Assembly (NCBI GenBank): GCA_023443515.1
Contig: JAEZUC010000084.1
Coordinates: 1-54,428 of the forward strand
Direction: 5' to 3'
Source: Bacillota bacterium
GTDB lineage: Bacteria; Bacillota; Clostridia; Acetivibrionales; DSM-1351
Length of the DNA stretch: 54,428 nt
Shown here piece after piece: positions 34,764-43,174 of the stretch. Position numbers and translations under genes: made by a program. Every line of letters begins with the position of its first letter. The stretch's first letter is position 1. The notes beneath the pieces are model-generated. The model ran no database searches. It worked only from the letters and a program-made list of their open reading frames with translations, and was not told the DNA's origin.

Positions 34764-35070
34764 GAGGGTTGTCGCGATATTAATTTTTATCTTTCCTTAA
34801 CCTGTACTAAGAGTGTAAATTGTATCAATGGAAGCTTGGTTAAAGATATTTGCAGCTGTTTATCGGCGAAGATGGATATTTTATCGGAAAACCTTCACGA
34901 TGAAGGTTTTAGCGAAAAAATGAATCATGGACGATGAATGTGAGCGACGGTAAAATATCCTAAGATGAGCCGCTATAAACTCTTGCAAATATCTTGGAAG
35001 CAATCATTGATATAATTTTATACGAGAGTACCGGTGTTAAAATGAAAACCTTTTTGTTCGCGACAACCTC
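34764..35070. repeat. 307-bp nested palindromic element (MITE-like)
   Basis: The ends are inverted repeats: GAGGGTTGTCGCGA (34764-34777) and TCGCGACAACCTC (35058-35070). Inside, further arms pair in nested order: 34815-34830 with 35005-35020, 34843-34854 with 34984-34995, 34874-34886 with 34948-34960. A central hairpin follows, AAAACCTTCA/TGAAGGTTTT at 34888-34897 and 34901-34910. No transposase is inside and no clear target duplication flanks it. It ends 7 bp before the stop of the ABC gene. A non-autonomous transposable element is the simplest reading; a structured RNA or two-way transcription block is also possible. Confidence 0.75.
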
Positions 35071-35076
35071 CTGTAC

Positions 35077-36891
35077 CTATACTTGTATATATTGTCCGGC
35101 CTGTACACGCCACATCTCTGCATACTTTCCGTTGAGCCGGAGCAGTTCGTCATGGCTGCCCTCCTCAATAATCCTTCCGTTTTCAAGCATAAATATTTTA
35201 TCTGCCAGTCTTGTAGTTGAAAGCCTGTGAGAGATAAACACCACGGTTTTATTTGCAGCAGCCTCTAGCATTGACTGGTTCAGCTGATATTCTGCTATAG
35301 GGTCAAGGGCAGAAGACGGCTCATCCAGTATTATGAGGCTTGAATCTTTGTAAAAAGCTCTGGATATTGCAATTTTTTGTGCTTCTCCTCCGGACAGGTT
35401 CACTCCGTCATCCTCAAATTCTGCCGTGAGTGGAGTATCAAGACCTAACTTAAAGCTTTGAAGTCGCTGTGCAAAGCCACTTTGCTCCAGTGCTGTCATT
35501 ACAGGTTTTTCCGGGATTCCCTCTGCATTATCCATCAGTACATTCTCCTTGACTGTAGCTGCATAAAGCATATAATCCTGAAAGACCGTTCCCACATGGT
35601 CATGGTATTGGTCTACTTTATATTCTTTAATATTAATGCCATCCAGAGAAATTGTACCTTCCTGTACGTCATATAGACGCATGAGCAGCTTGATTAATGT
35701 AGTTTTTCCTGCACCGTTGTAGCCTACAAGAGCAATTTTTTCGTAGGGTTTAATGGTCATATTTATATTATTTATTACTCTTTTTTCTCCCTCTTTATAT
35801 GCAAAAGATACATTATTCATATTAAAGGTTTTTGGCGACTTAGGTACATCAAGCTTTTTGTTGCTTACTATTTTAGGCTGGTAATTCAGGAAGTTACGAA
35901 TTTTATCAATATATAAACTTGTTTCACTGGCATAGGGATAAATCTCCGTTATAGTCCTGAGACTCCGTTTCAGTCCGCTGAAAGAGTTAAATAAAATCAC
36001 AACACTGCTGTAGGAAATTGCATGTAGAACAGTGGCCTTATACACCAGATAAGTTATGTAAAGTACGTCACTTATAAAATCATTTGATATATAGTCTCTC
36101 AAGAAGCTGATAACAAATTTCTTTTTGGCATTTCTTTTGTCTATGTTGTAGATAGCCTTATTTGCTTCTTTAAACCTACCAAAGAGCTTTTCTGACACAT
36201 CCGGGTTCAGCCTGAGTTCCTTGGCATAATCATTAAGATAGAAAACACGATTGACATAAGCTCTTTTTCGTTCCTCAGGATTTTTTTGCAGACGTATCTT
36301 AAAATTAATTTTGTTGAAAACCTGCATGAGGATAAAGGACAATATAAAAGAAACCAGAACAAATATTATTGAAAACCAGTCTTTTACAATAAAATATGTT
36401 CCTGTAGTAACAAGCACTGTAAGGCCGGTAAAAATTTTGCTCAGAAATTCCATAAGTCGGTCTACCTGTTTATCTGCTTCTGAAACAGCCAGAACAAACT
36501 CATTATAGTATTCAGGATTATCGTAACATTCCAAGTCCAGCTCCTGTGCCTTTTCATAAAGCATAAACTTGAACTTTTGCTTCATCTTGGGCAATGCCTT
36601 TTTTGAAATCAGCTGATTAACAAAAGCACCATACACCATACCCAAGCCTATCAATATAAACAGGATTACTATAAATACGGCCACCTTGTAAAAGGGGCGA
36701 CCAAATTCTACTGATTCAAGTACATATCCGATACCATAGGTATGTTCAAGGAATATTAGAATCTGGTTTCTTAATATGTCAAAAATAAATGCAATAATAT
36801 ATAATGGTGAAGCTGAAAAACAGACCTTTAATATAAACAAATTATTGTTCAAGACCTGTTTGAAGGGCTGTTTCATTTTATCATCGCTCAT
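35077..36891 (-). CDS. ABC exporter half-transporter (subunit B of a pair)
   Basis: The 604-residue protein has an N-terminal six-helix exporter domain (about 15-325) and a C-terminal ATPase. Motifs are Walker A GYNGAGKTTL, Q-loop FQDYMLYAATV, signature NLSGGEAQKIAISRAF, Walker B SLIILDEPSSALDP with the catalytic Glu, and the switch SHRLST. It overlaps its partner as ATGA, so the two most likely form a heterodimer. No substrate gene adjoins. The position between cellulosomal genes is noted but does not show a functional link. Confidence 0.88.
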   Translation of the reverse strand: MSDDKMKQPFKQVLNNNLFILKVCFSASPLYIIAFIFDILRNQILIFLEHTYGIGYVLESVEFGRPFYKVAVFIVILFILIGLGMVYGAFVNQLISKKALPKMKQKFKFMLYEKAQELDLECYDNPEYYNEFVLAVSEADKQVDRLMEFLSKIFTGLTVLVTTGTYFIVKDWFSIIFVLVSFILSFILMQVFNKINFKIRLQKNPEERKRAYVNRVFYLNDYAKELRLNPDVSEKLFGRFKEANKAIYNIDKRNAKKKFVISFLRDYISNDFISDVLYITYLVYKATVLHAISYSSVVILFNSFSGLKRSLRTITEIYPYASETSLYIDKIRNFLNYQPKIVSNKKLDVPKSPKTFNMNNVSFAYKEGEKRVINNINMTIKPYEKIALVGYNGAGKTTLIKLLMRLYDVQEGTISLDGINIKEYKVDQYHDHVGTVFQDYMLYAATVKENVLMDNAEGIPEKPVMTALEQSGFAQRLQSFKLGLDTPLTAEFEDDGVNLSGGEAQKIAISRAFYKDSSLIILDEPSSALDPIAEYQLNQSMLEAAANKTVVFISHRLSTTRLADKIFMLENGRIIEEGSHDELLRLNGKYAEMWRVQAGQYIQV

Positions 36892-38723
36892 AGTGCAACC
36901 CCCTCTTCTATTTTGTCCACAGCCAGATAGTTCAAGGCTTGTTTTGTATACATATCTGCATAGGAACCGTTTATTTTCATTAACTCTTCATGGTTACCCT
37001 GCTCAATAAGTTCTCCATGTTCAAACATAAATACCCTGTCTGCATTTCGTACCGATGAAAGTCGGTGAGAAATAAATATCATAGTTTTATCTCTACTCTC
37101 ACTCATAATGCTTTTATACAAATCATATTCTGCAATTGGGTCCAGAGCTGATGAAGGTTCATCAAATACTTTAATTGGAGTATTTTGAACAAAGGCTCTT
37201 GCAACGACTATTTTCTGATATTGACCACCTGAAAGCACTGCCCCATCCTCATCAAACTCCTTGGTTAAAATGGTATTAATCCCCTTTGGCAGAGTCTCCA
37301 CCTTTTCATAGACACCCGCCTTCTTTAGTGCTTCTATAACGGCTTCATCCTCATTATCAACTTTATGCCCCATCAGCACGTTATCTTTTACGGAGAGAGC
37401 AAGTACCTGAAAATCCTGAAAGGCTGCGGCAAACAATTGACGGTAAGCTCTGAGATTATATTCTTTTATGTTTCTTCCATTTACAAGAATCTCTCCGCAG
37501 GTAGGATCATACAAACGAAATAGAAGCTTTATGATGGTTGATTTTCCTGCTCCGTTATGTCCGACAACAGCTACAACACTGTTTCCTTCTATAGAAAAAT
37601 TCAGATTCTTCAATACACATTTGCCGTCCTTGTAAGAGAAGCTGACATTTCGGAATTCAATAGATGAAATAACAGGCTCAGGCATATCCCCGTCCCAGTC
37701 TTCGGGAATAACTTCCTTGTATTCAATAAAAGTACGAAGGTTATTGACGAAAAGCCCGTTCTTCATAGCCTCCACTATATTGTTAAACAACCCGATTAAA
37801 ATCCATGTGGCAGAAACCATTGTACTTGAAAGGACAGCAAGTTCTGAGAGAGAAATGCTTTTTACAACCATAGCCCTATAAGCACCATAAAGAAGAACAC
37901 CCTCAAATATTATGGAAAATGTAAATACAACTTTCAGTACTTCCATGGGGATTAACTTAGGTGCATATTTATCTGCTATATTGACAGTTCTCTTTAAGGC
38001 CTCATTATATTTTTCCTTTATTAAATGGTAAACTTTGGATAGTCGCAATTCCTTGGCATATTCAGACAGATACATAACCCTGTTTACATACTGGAAAACT
38101 CTCTCACTAGGCACGCCTTCCTTGTATCTTTTCAATTCCAGCTTATTCATAATGCCACCAAAAATAAAGTTTCCTATTATAGGGAAAATTACAAACAGCA
38201 CAGCAACCTTGTCTATGTCGTACATTGAAAAAAATACTGCTGCGGTTGCAAATATTCCTATTAATATACCCCAAACATTATTCACAACTAAGGCTATTTT
38301 CTCTCCTGCACCATCAATTGCCATGGTATATTTATTATAGAATTCAGTATCCTCGAAGCAACTCAGTTCAACATTTCTCGCTTTCTGATACAGTTTCAGA
38401 TATAATCCTTCGTATATTTTTGTGCTGTTCAGTGGAAAAGTAACATTGTTTACATAGCTCCTGTATAGTCCGATTACTGCAAATCCTGCCCCGGATATTA
38501 ATATAAAAACCATTACACTGTGAAAGCTCATTTTATTTTCCAAAGCATAAATTATGTACCGCATAAAAATCGTGCTGAAAAATACCCATTCAAAATATCC
38601 TAAGATAGTTAGCATCAGTACATGTATTACATTGGCTTTGGTAAGGCTCCATGCTATTTTTAAAGCAAAAAAATTATTCTTTATTGAATCTAAATTAGAC
38701 ACGTCTTTTGATTTCTTTTCCAA
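36888..38723 (-). CDS. ABC exporter half-transporter (subunit A of a pair)
   Basis: This protein, about 611 residues, has a six-helix exporter domain followed by an ATPase with Walker A GHNGAGKSTI, Q-loop FQDFQVLALSV, signature VLSGGQYQKIVVARAF, Walker B PIKVFDEPSSALDP and switch SHRLSS. Both partners keep the catalytic Glu, so neither nucleotide site looks degenerate by these motifs. I start at TTG 38723 (LEKKSKDV...), which lies 6 nt after GGGGG. The TTG at 38741 has no site. A clear promoter lies about 90 nt upstream, so the pair is its own operon. Substrate is unknown. Confidence 0.88.
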   Translation of the reverse strand: MEKKSKDVSNLDSIKNNFFALKIAWSLTKANVIHVLMLTILGYFEWVFFSTIFMRYIIYALENKMSFHSVMVFILISGAGFAVIGLYRSYVNNVTFPLNSTKIYEGLYLKLYQKARNVELSCFEDTEFYNKYTMAIDGAGEKIALVVNNVWGILIGIFATAAVFFSMYDIDKVAVLFVIFPIIGNFIFGGIMNKLELKRYKEGVPSERVFQYVNRVMYLSEYAKELRLSKVYHLIKEKYNEALKRTVNIADKYAPKLIPMEVLKVVFTFSIIFEGVLLYGAYRAMVVKSISLSELAVLSSTMVSATWILIGLFNNIVEAMKNGLFVNNLRTFIEYKEVIPEDWDGDMPEPVISSIEFRNVSFSYKDGKCVLKNLNFSIEGNSVVAVVGHNGAGKSTIIKLLFRLYDPTCGEILVNGRNIKEYNLRAYRQLFAAAFQDFQVLALSVKDNVLMGHKVDNEDEAVIEALKKAGVYEKVETLPKGINTILTKEFDEDGAVLSGGQYQKIVVARAFVQNTPIKVFDEPSSALDPIAEYDLYKSIMSESRDKTMIFISHRLSSVRNADRVFMFEHGELIEQGNHEELMKINGSYADMYTKQALNYLAVDKIEEGVAL

Positions 38724-38811
38724 ATAAATCCCCCTCGACAAAAATTAATAAAACAACTATTATAAAAGCTTGATAAAAAGTGATAAAAACAATCTAAGGC
38801 AGATAAGTTAT

Positions 38812-38840
38812 AATATAGCAAACTAAAACTACAATGTAAA
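38812..38840 (-). promoter_or_regulatory. Promoter of the ABC exporter pair
   Basis: On the minus strand TTTACA (38840-38835), a 17-bp spacer and TATATT (38817-38812) precede the exporter start by about 90 nt. It lies after the PL11 gene and its terminator-like hairpin, which supports an independent exporter operon. Confidence 0.6.
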
Positions 38841-38888
38841 TATTTTCGTATATCGGTATTTTACACCAACCATGAAGTGAAATATATA

Positions 38889-38926
38889 GTAAAGAGCCGG
38901 GAAGTTTTCACCTCCCGGCCCTTTAC
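38889..38926 (-). terminator. Terminator-like hairpin after the PL11 gene
   Basis: GTAAAG, a mismatch, then GCCGGGA (38889-38902) pair with TCCCGGC, a mismatch and CTTTAC (38913-38926). The minus-strand sequence that follows is ACTATATATTTC, only moderately T-rich. It stands 24 nt after the stop of the last pectin-enzyme gene and probably marks the end of the long cellulosomal operon. Leaky termination is possible. Confidence 0.6.
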
Positions 38927-38950
38927 ATATTAACCAAACTGACATTGCTA

Positions 38951-41437
38951 TTAATTTGTATTTATTATAGGCCCGCCTAATATATATTTTCTGAACAAAG
39001 CCAAATCAATAGCATCTATTGTATTATCATTATTAAAATCTACTGCTCTCATGGCTTCCGGTGTTAAACTCACCTTTCCCAGGAGATATGCTTTTAGAGT
39101 AGCGTAATCAAGAGAATTTACTTCCCCATCACCATTTGCATCACCTAAAAGAAAATCTGATGTCTGTGACTTTACAATAACAACGTAGTTTACTATGCTG
39201 GCGGAGGCCCCGTTTGTGCCAAGGGTTACAAGAGAATTTGACGCATAGTCCTTTTTATATATATTGTATCCTACAGAATTATTATCGCTTACCAAGGTCT
39301 CCCCTGTTGCAGTCCAGCTGCTCAGCCAGTCCGGAATACTTGTGGCTCTTGTATCCAAACCTACATAAACCGTTATATCTGATTGTGCTGTAAAGGAAGC
39401 TTCATCAGACGAATATATTTTGGAATCACATGCCGTCCTTATCCATTCTGAACCAATAAGCTCCTGTGGGACCTGTGTGAATTTATATGCTCTGTCGCCG
39501 TATACCAAATCGCCAACCTGCAAATTTGCTTGGATTGACCAGTCAACGGAATTTTCGTTATCATAAACTGATAAAGCCTTTATCAGTTTACCGTCAATAG
39601 TAACCGGATTGCCGCCTGCTAAATATATAGAAGGCTGCGGAGGTGTTGCCATGCCACTTCCCAGGAAAAAGCCTGTATGGGGAGGCTGATTGTATGCCAC
39701 GTTCTGCCACGCGATCCCCAGTCTGTATACAGAATCGTGCATCAAGGTATAAATACGTCTGCTTGTCAAATCTGTGGTAGTATAAATATTTAAATACTTG
39801 TTATCAGAAGTTCTCCATACAGCCTCTTCCCGCCAATCCCCCAAAATGTCCGCCTGTAGGCAGGGAGTGGATTTTGTGCCGTTATTGGAAGCACAGCCTC
39901 CTGCTGAGAGTAAGGTTCCTCCACCGTATTTGGTTATGCTTGTACCGTCTAAAAGTTCACGGAGTTCATCACCGTCCCACCATATTGCAAAATTCTTCTG
40001 GCCAGGTGCTGAACCGATATTTTGTCCTGTACTGCTATACAACGGTGAGCCTGCCGCCCATACCTCCTCACCCGGATATTGTGCGGTCAGGTCTGCCGAA
40101 CATGCCCTTCCCACATCGCCGGATGACGCAAACTTAAAAATCACACTTCCTGTCTTAGCGTCACGGAAGGATGCACCAACTCCTCCATTACCGGCAGTAT
40201 CCTCATGGCAGGACCAGACCTCAAGACCGGGCCTGTTGGGATTAAGGTCACCCAGATGCATTGAATCTCCATGTCTTAAATCTGTAGTGTACAGTCCCTT
40301 TCCTGAATCATCAATAGTACAGGAACCATAGACAATCTCGTCCTTTCCATCATCATCCACATCTGCAACACTAAGATTGTGGTTACCTTGTCCGGCATAA
40401 CCGGAATTACCGCTGGTATTACTGTCAAAAGTCCAACGTTTGGTTAATGTTGAGCCATTCCAGTCATAAGCAACAACTACTGCCCTTGTATAATATCCCC
40501 GGCACATAACAAGACTGGGATGAACACCATCCAGATAAGCGATACATGCCAGAAAACGGTCTACACGATTACCGTAAGAATCTCCCCAACTGGAAACGGT
40601 ACCTCTGGCGGGTTCATAGTTTCCTGTGTAAAGTGCCTTACCCGTATTGCCATCGAATATGGTCAGGTATTCAGAACCTGTGAGTATATATCCGGATGAA
40701 TTACGGTAATCTGCACCGGCGTTACCTATTACATTTCCGATACCATCTTTTGTACCATCTGATGTTTTACATGCCATTTCAGCTTTACCGTCGCCATTCA
40801 AATCATAAACCATGAATTGTGTATAATGGGCACCTGCACGGATATTTTTCCCCAGGTCAACCCTCCATAGACGTTTACCGTTCATTTTATAGGCATCAAT
40901 ATATACATTCCCCGTATATCCGCTTTGGGAGTTATCCTTGGCATTTGATGGATCCCACTTCAGAATAATTTCGTATTGTCCGTCACCATCCAGATCTCCA
41001 ACACTGCAGTCATTGGCACTATATGTATAGGCAACTCCGTCCGGTGTCGTTCCTCCTTCCGGAATCTGAAGAGGAATCTGCAGAAAATTACTGCCCCATA
41101 CACTTACTGATGGTGATATTTGCTGTTCGTTTCCGTTTACTACGGCACTTACAGAGTATTTTGAGCTTGCAGTCCCCGACTTGTCAACATAGTTGCTTGC
41201 CCCGGTTATGTTTGTCACCTTCACTGAGTCCCGGTAAAGATTATAGGTTACATCTGCCGTTTCGGTTCCCAATATGCGCCAACTTACAAAAACACCATCG
41301 CTGACTTTAACTGCAACCACACCTCTATCCAAATTTTCCATTTGGCGTGATGTTGCAGCCAATGCTGCTTGTTGATAGCTGCAACAAGTTATAAGCATGA
41401 CACAAATTAGAAAGCCCAGAAACACCTTTTTAAACAC
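38951..41437 (-). CDS. Cellulosomal PL11 rhamnogalacturonan lyase with dockerin
   Basis: The 828-residue secreted enzyme has a signal peptide (1 to about 28), a PL11 beta-propeller (about 30-605), the ~148-residue shared module (about 615-762) and a C-terminal dockerin (about 763-828). The PL11 part resembles YesW/YesX, with RQMENLDRGVVAVKV at the start, repeated calcium-type loops such as VGDLDGDGQYEIILKW and VYDLNGDGKAEMACKT, and GIAWQNVAYNQPPHTGFFL at the end. It cuts the rhamnogalacturonan I backbone of pectin. The first dockerin repeat reads NSLDYATL, with Ser where neighbours have Ala. The start is GTG at 41437 with AAGGAGGGG upstream. It is the last gene of the pectin group. Confidence 0.92.
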   Translation of the reverse strand: MFKKVFLGFLICVMLITCCSYQQAALAATSRQMENLDRGVVAVKVSDGVFVSWRILGTETADVTYNLYRDSVKVTNITGASNYVDKSGTASSKYSVSAVVNGNEQQISPSVSVWGSNFLQIPLQIPEGGTTPDGVAYTYSANDCSVGDLDGDGQYEIILKWDPSNAKDNSQSGYTGNVYIDAYKMNGKRLWRVDLGKNIRAGAHYTQFMVYDLNGDGKAEMACKTSDGTKDGIGNVIGNAGADYRNSSGYILTGSEYLTIFDGNTGKALYTGNYEPARGTVSSWGDSYGNRVDRFLACIAYLDGVHPSLVMCRGYYTRAVVVAYDWNGSTLTKRWTFDSNTSGNSGYAGQGNHNLSVADVDDDGKDEIVYGSCTIDDSGKGLYTTDLRHGDSMHLGDLNPNRPGLEVWSCHEDTAGNGGVGASFRDAKTGSVIFKFASSGDVGRACSADLTAQYPGEEVWAAGSPLYSSTGQNIGSAPGQKNFAIWWDGDELRELLDGTSITKYGGGTLLSAGGCASNNGTKSTPCLQADILGDWREEAVWRTSDNKYLNIYTTTDLTSRRIYTLMHDSVYRLGIAWQNVAYNQPPHTGFFLGSGMATPPQPSIYLAGGNPVTIDGKLIKALSVYDNENSVDWSIQANLQVGDLVYGDRAYKFTQVPQELIGSEWIRTACDSKIYSSDEASFTAQSDITVYVGLDTRATSIPDWLSSWTATGETLVSDNNSVGYNIYKKDYASNSLVTLGTNGASASIVNYVVIVKSQTSDFLLGDANGDGEVNSLDYATLKAYLLGKVSLTPEAMRAVDFNNDNTIDAIDLALFRKYILGGPIINTN
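39152..39595 (-). repeat. Shared pectin-enzyme module, copy in PL11 protein
   Basis: This is about 148 codons between the catalytic domain and the dockerin. Landmarks are DWSIQANLQVGDLVYGDR, SEWIRTACDSKIYSS, ITVYVGLDTRATSIPDW and VTLGTNG. The pattern (beta-rich, many aromatic residues) suits a carbohydrate-binding module, but I do not recognise a CBM family. It is most like the copy in the CE8 gene. Confidence 0.75.
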
Positions 41438-41469
41438 AATTAACCCCTCCTTATAAAATTTATTTTTAT

Positions 41470-43134
41470 TTAATTACCATTTAATAAATAGCTCTTTAAC
41501 AGTGCGTAGTCCAAAGCATTTACAGCACCGTCTCTATTTACATCTGCTGCTGTTAAATTTATACCGTCATTCGTCCCGGTCAATATGCACTTCCTCAATA
41601 ACGCAAAATCCAAGGCACTTAACGTTCCATCCTCATCTACATCACCTAAAAGAACATCAGATGACTGTGACTTTACGATAACAACATAGTTTACTATGCT
41701 GGCCAGAGCCCCGTTCGTACCAAGGGTTACAAGGGAATTTGCAGCAAAATCCTTTTTGTACAGATTATAAGCAACCGAATTATTATCACTTACCAAGGTT
41801 TCCCCCGTTGCAGTCCAGCTGCTTAACCAGTTGGGAATACTCGTGGCTCTTGTATCCAAACCTACATAAACCGTTATACCTGATTGTGCTGAAAAGTACG
41901 CTTCCTCTGCCGAAAACATTTTGGAATCACATGCCGTCCTTATCCATTCGGAACCTGTAATAATCTGTGGAATTTGTGTAAATTTATATGTCCTGTCGCC
42001 GTACACCAAATCTCCTCCCTGCAAATTTGACTGAATAGACCAGTTTGCTGCATTTAATGTATCGTTTACAACCAGTGACTTTATGTATTGACCGTCTGGA
42101 ATGGGTACAGGGATATTTTCACTTGCATTGGGATTCCAACCGTCCGACCCTGAAAGGAATTTTTCTATTGTGTAATCAGTAGCTTTTGATGAGGGCAGCT
42201 GCTTTCTGTATGTATTTGCTCCTGCACCAATATTCTGATACTCCCACATTTCAAAGTTTGCAGGATCGTTGCCTGACATGACAGTCCATCCCGCATCAGC
42301 AATATGTGAGCCCAATTCGCACTCCCTGTATAATACCTTTGGGGTTGTCTGAACAGTGCCGGAACTGGGAATCCAGGGTCTTCCGAGGTAAATGGTTTTG
42401 GGACCTGCACTGCTTGTCAGCTTACACTTGTATATAAGATATCCCTTCTGCGTTGCCTTGGTACTGGGTGCTGTTACACATCCTCCGCTTCTGTTGAGAG
42501 AAAAAATTTCACAGCTGTCAAAAACTGCATTTGCCGAGCCAAAAATGAAATCCACATCTCCCTCGATATAACAGTTGTAATAATACTGTCTGCAAGCATC
42601 CCCGTTAGCATAAAGGGTGTCCTGATTCCCTTTAAAGGAACAGCCTTTGAATATCATTTTGTCTGCCTTGGCAAGAACTGCCACCGCCTGACTGCTGCCG
42701 TTGGCCACCTCATCATATGAATTTTCAAAAGTTATGTTTTCAGCCTGAAAACCTGCACCTGCAATAGTTACACTGGCACTTCCCGTCGTGCCTAATGTTC
42801 CGCCGGAAGAAGTTTTTGTGCTGGCTGCATCGTTGTAGGTTAAAATTGTTCCTGCTTTACTCTGTCCAATCAACGAAACGTTAATTTTAGATGAGGAAAT
42901 ATTGATTTTTTCTTTATATACACCATTCTTAATATAAATATTTGTTCTGGTCTGACTATTTGAAGGTACACTGTTTATAGCTGCCTGAACCGTAGTAAAA
43001 TTGCCACTTCCGTCCTTTGCTACAACCATATCATAGGACACTGCTTCCGCTTTAGAAATCAAAAATGAGCCAACCGTTGTTTGAAGCACAAAAACAAGAA
43101 TTAAAACTGACTGAAAAAATCTTTTTGTTCCCAT
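41470..43134 (-). CDS. Cellulosomal CE8 pectin methylesterase with dockerin
   Basis: This secreted protein, about 554 residues, has a signal peptide (1 to about 31, ending SKAEA), a CE8 beta-helix (about 33-340), the shared module (about 352-490) and a dockerin (about 494-554). The CE8 active-site groups are all present: the Gln of GSSQAVAVLAKADK, Asp of GNQDTLYA, Asp of GDVDFIFGSANAVF and Arg of LGRPW. It removes methyl groups from homogalacturonan so that pectate lyases can cut. I use the ATG at 43134 (MGTKRFF), which has GGAGG 7 nt upstream. The ATG at 43155 has none. Confidence 0.94.
   Translation of the reverse strand: MGTKRFFQSVLILVFVLQTTVGSFLISKAEAVSYDMVVAKDGSGNFTTVQAAINSVPSNSQTRTNIYIKNGVYKEKINISSSKINVSLIGQSKAGTILTYNDAASTKTSSGGTLGTTGSASVTIAGAGFQAENITFENSYDEVANGSSQAVAVLAKADKMIFKGCSFKGNQDTLYANGDACRQYYYNCYIEGDVDFIFGSANAVFDSCEIFSLNRSGGCVTAPSTKATQKGYLIYKCKLTSSAGPKTIYLGRPWIPSSGTVQTTPKVLYRECELGSHIADAGWTVMSGNDPANFEMWEYQNIGAGANTYRKQLPSSKATDYTIEKFLSGSDGWNPNASENIPVPIPDGQYIKSLVVNDTLNAANWSIQSNLQGGDLVYGDRTYKFTQIPQIITGSEWIRTACDSKMFSAEEAYFSAQSGITVYVGLDTRATSIPNWLSSWTATGETLVSDNNSVAYNLYKKDFAANSLVTLGTNGALASIVNYVVIVKSQSSDVLLGDVDEDGTLSALDFALLRKCILTGTNDGINLTAADVNRDGAVNALDYALLKSYLLNGN
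41655..42096 (-). repeat. Shared pectin-enzyme module, copy in CE8 protein
   Basis: This is the same module as in the PL11 and PL10 genes, from DGQYIKSLVVND to VIVKSQSSD. By eye it is nearly the same as the PL11 copy over its second half (ITVYVGLDTRATSIPNW, GETLVSDNNSV, VTLGTNG). The nucleotide sequence is also very close there, which suggests recent copying or conversion between neighbouring genes. Confidence 0.75.
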
Positions 43135-43174
43135 ATGACTTCCTCCATTTCCCATACTTGCTTACTAATTCTTG

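Noticed and set aside
34828..34923. A 31-codon plus-strand frame (MEAWLKIFAAVYRR...) inside the palindromic element
   Set aside because: It lies wholly within inverted-repeat DNA and has no ribosome site. The other arm gives a mirrored short frame, so it is better explained as part of the repeat.
34764..35070. An intact insertion sequence at the palindrome
   Set aside because: Only 307 bp lie between the ends and there is no transposase frame. Target duplications are not evident.
39798..40331. A 177-codon plus-strand frame opposite the PL11 gene
   Set aside because: It is antisense to well-conserved PL11 calcium-loop repeats and has no start signal.
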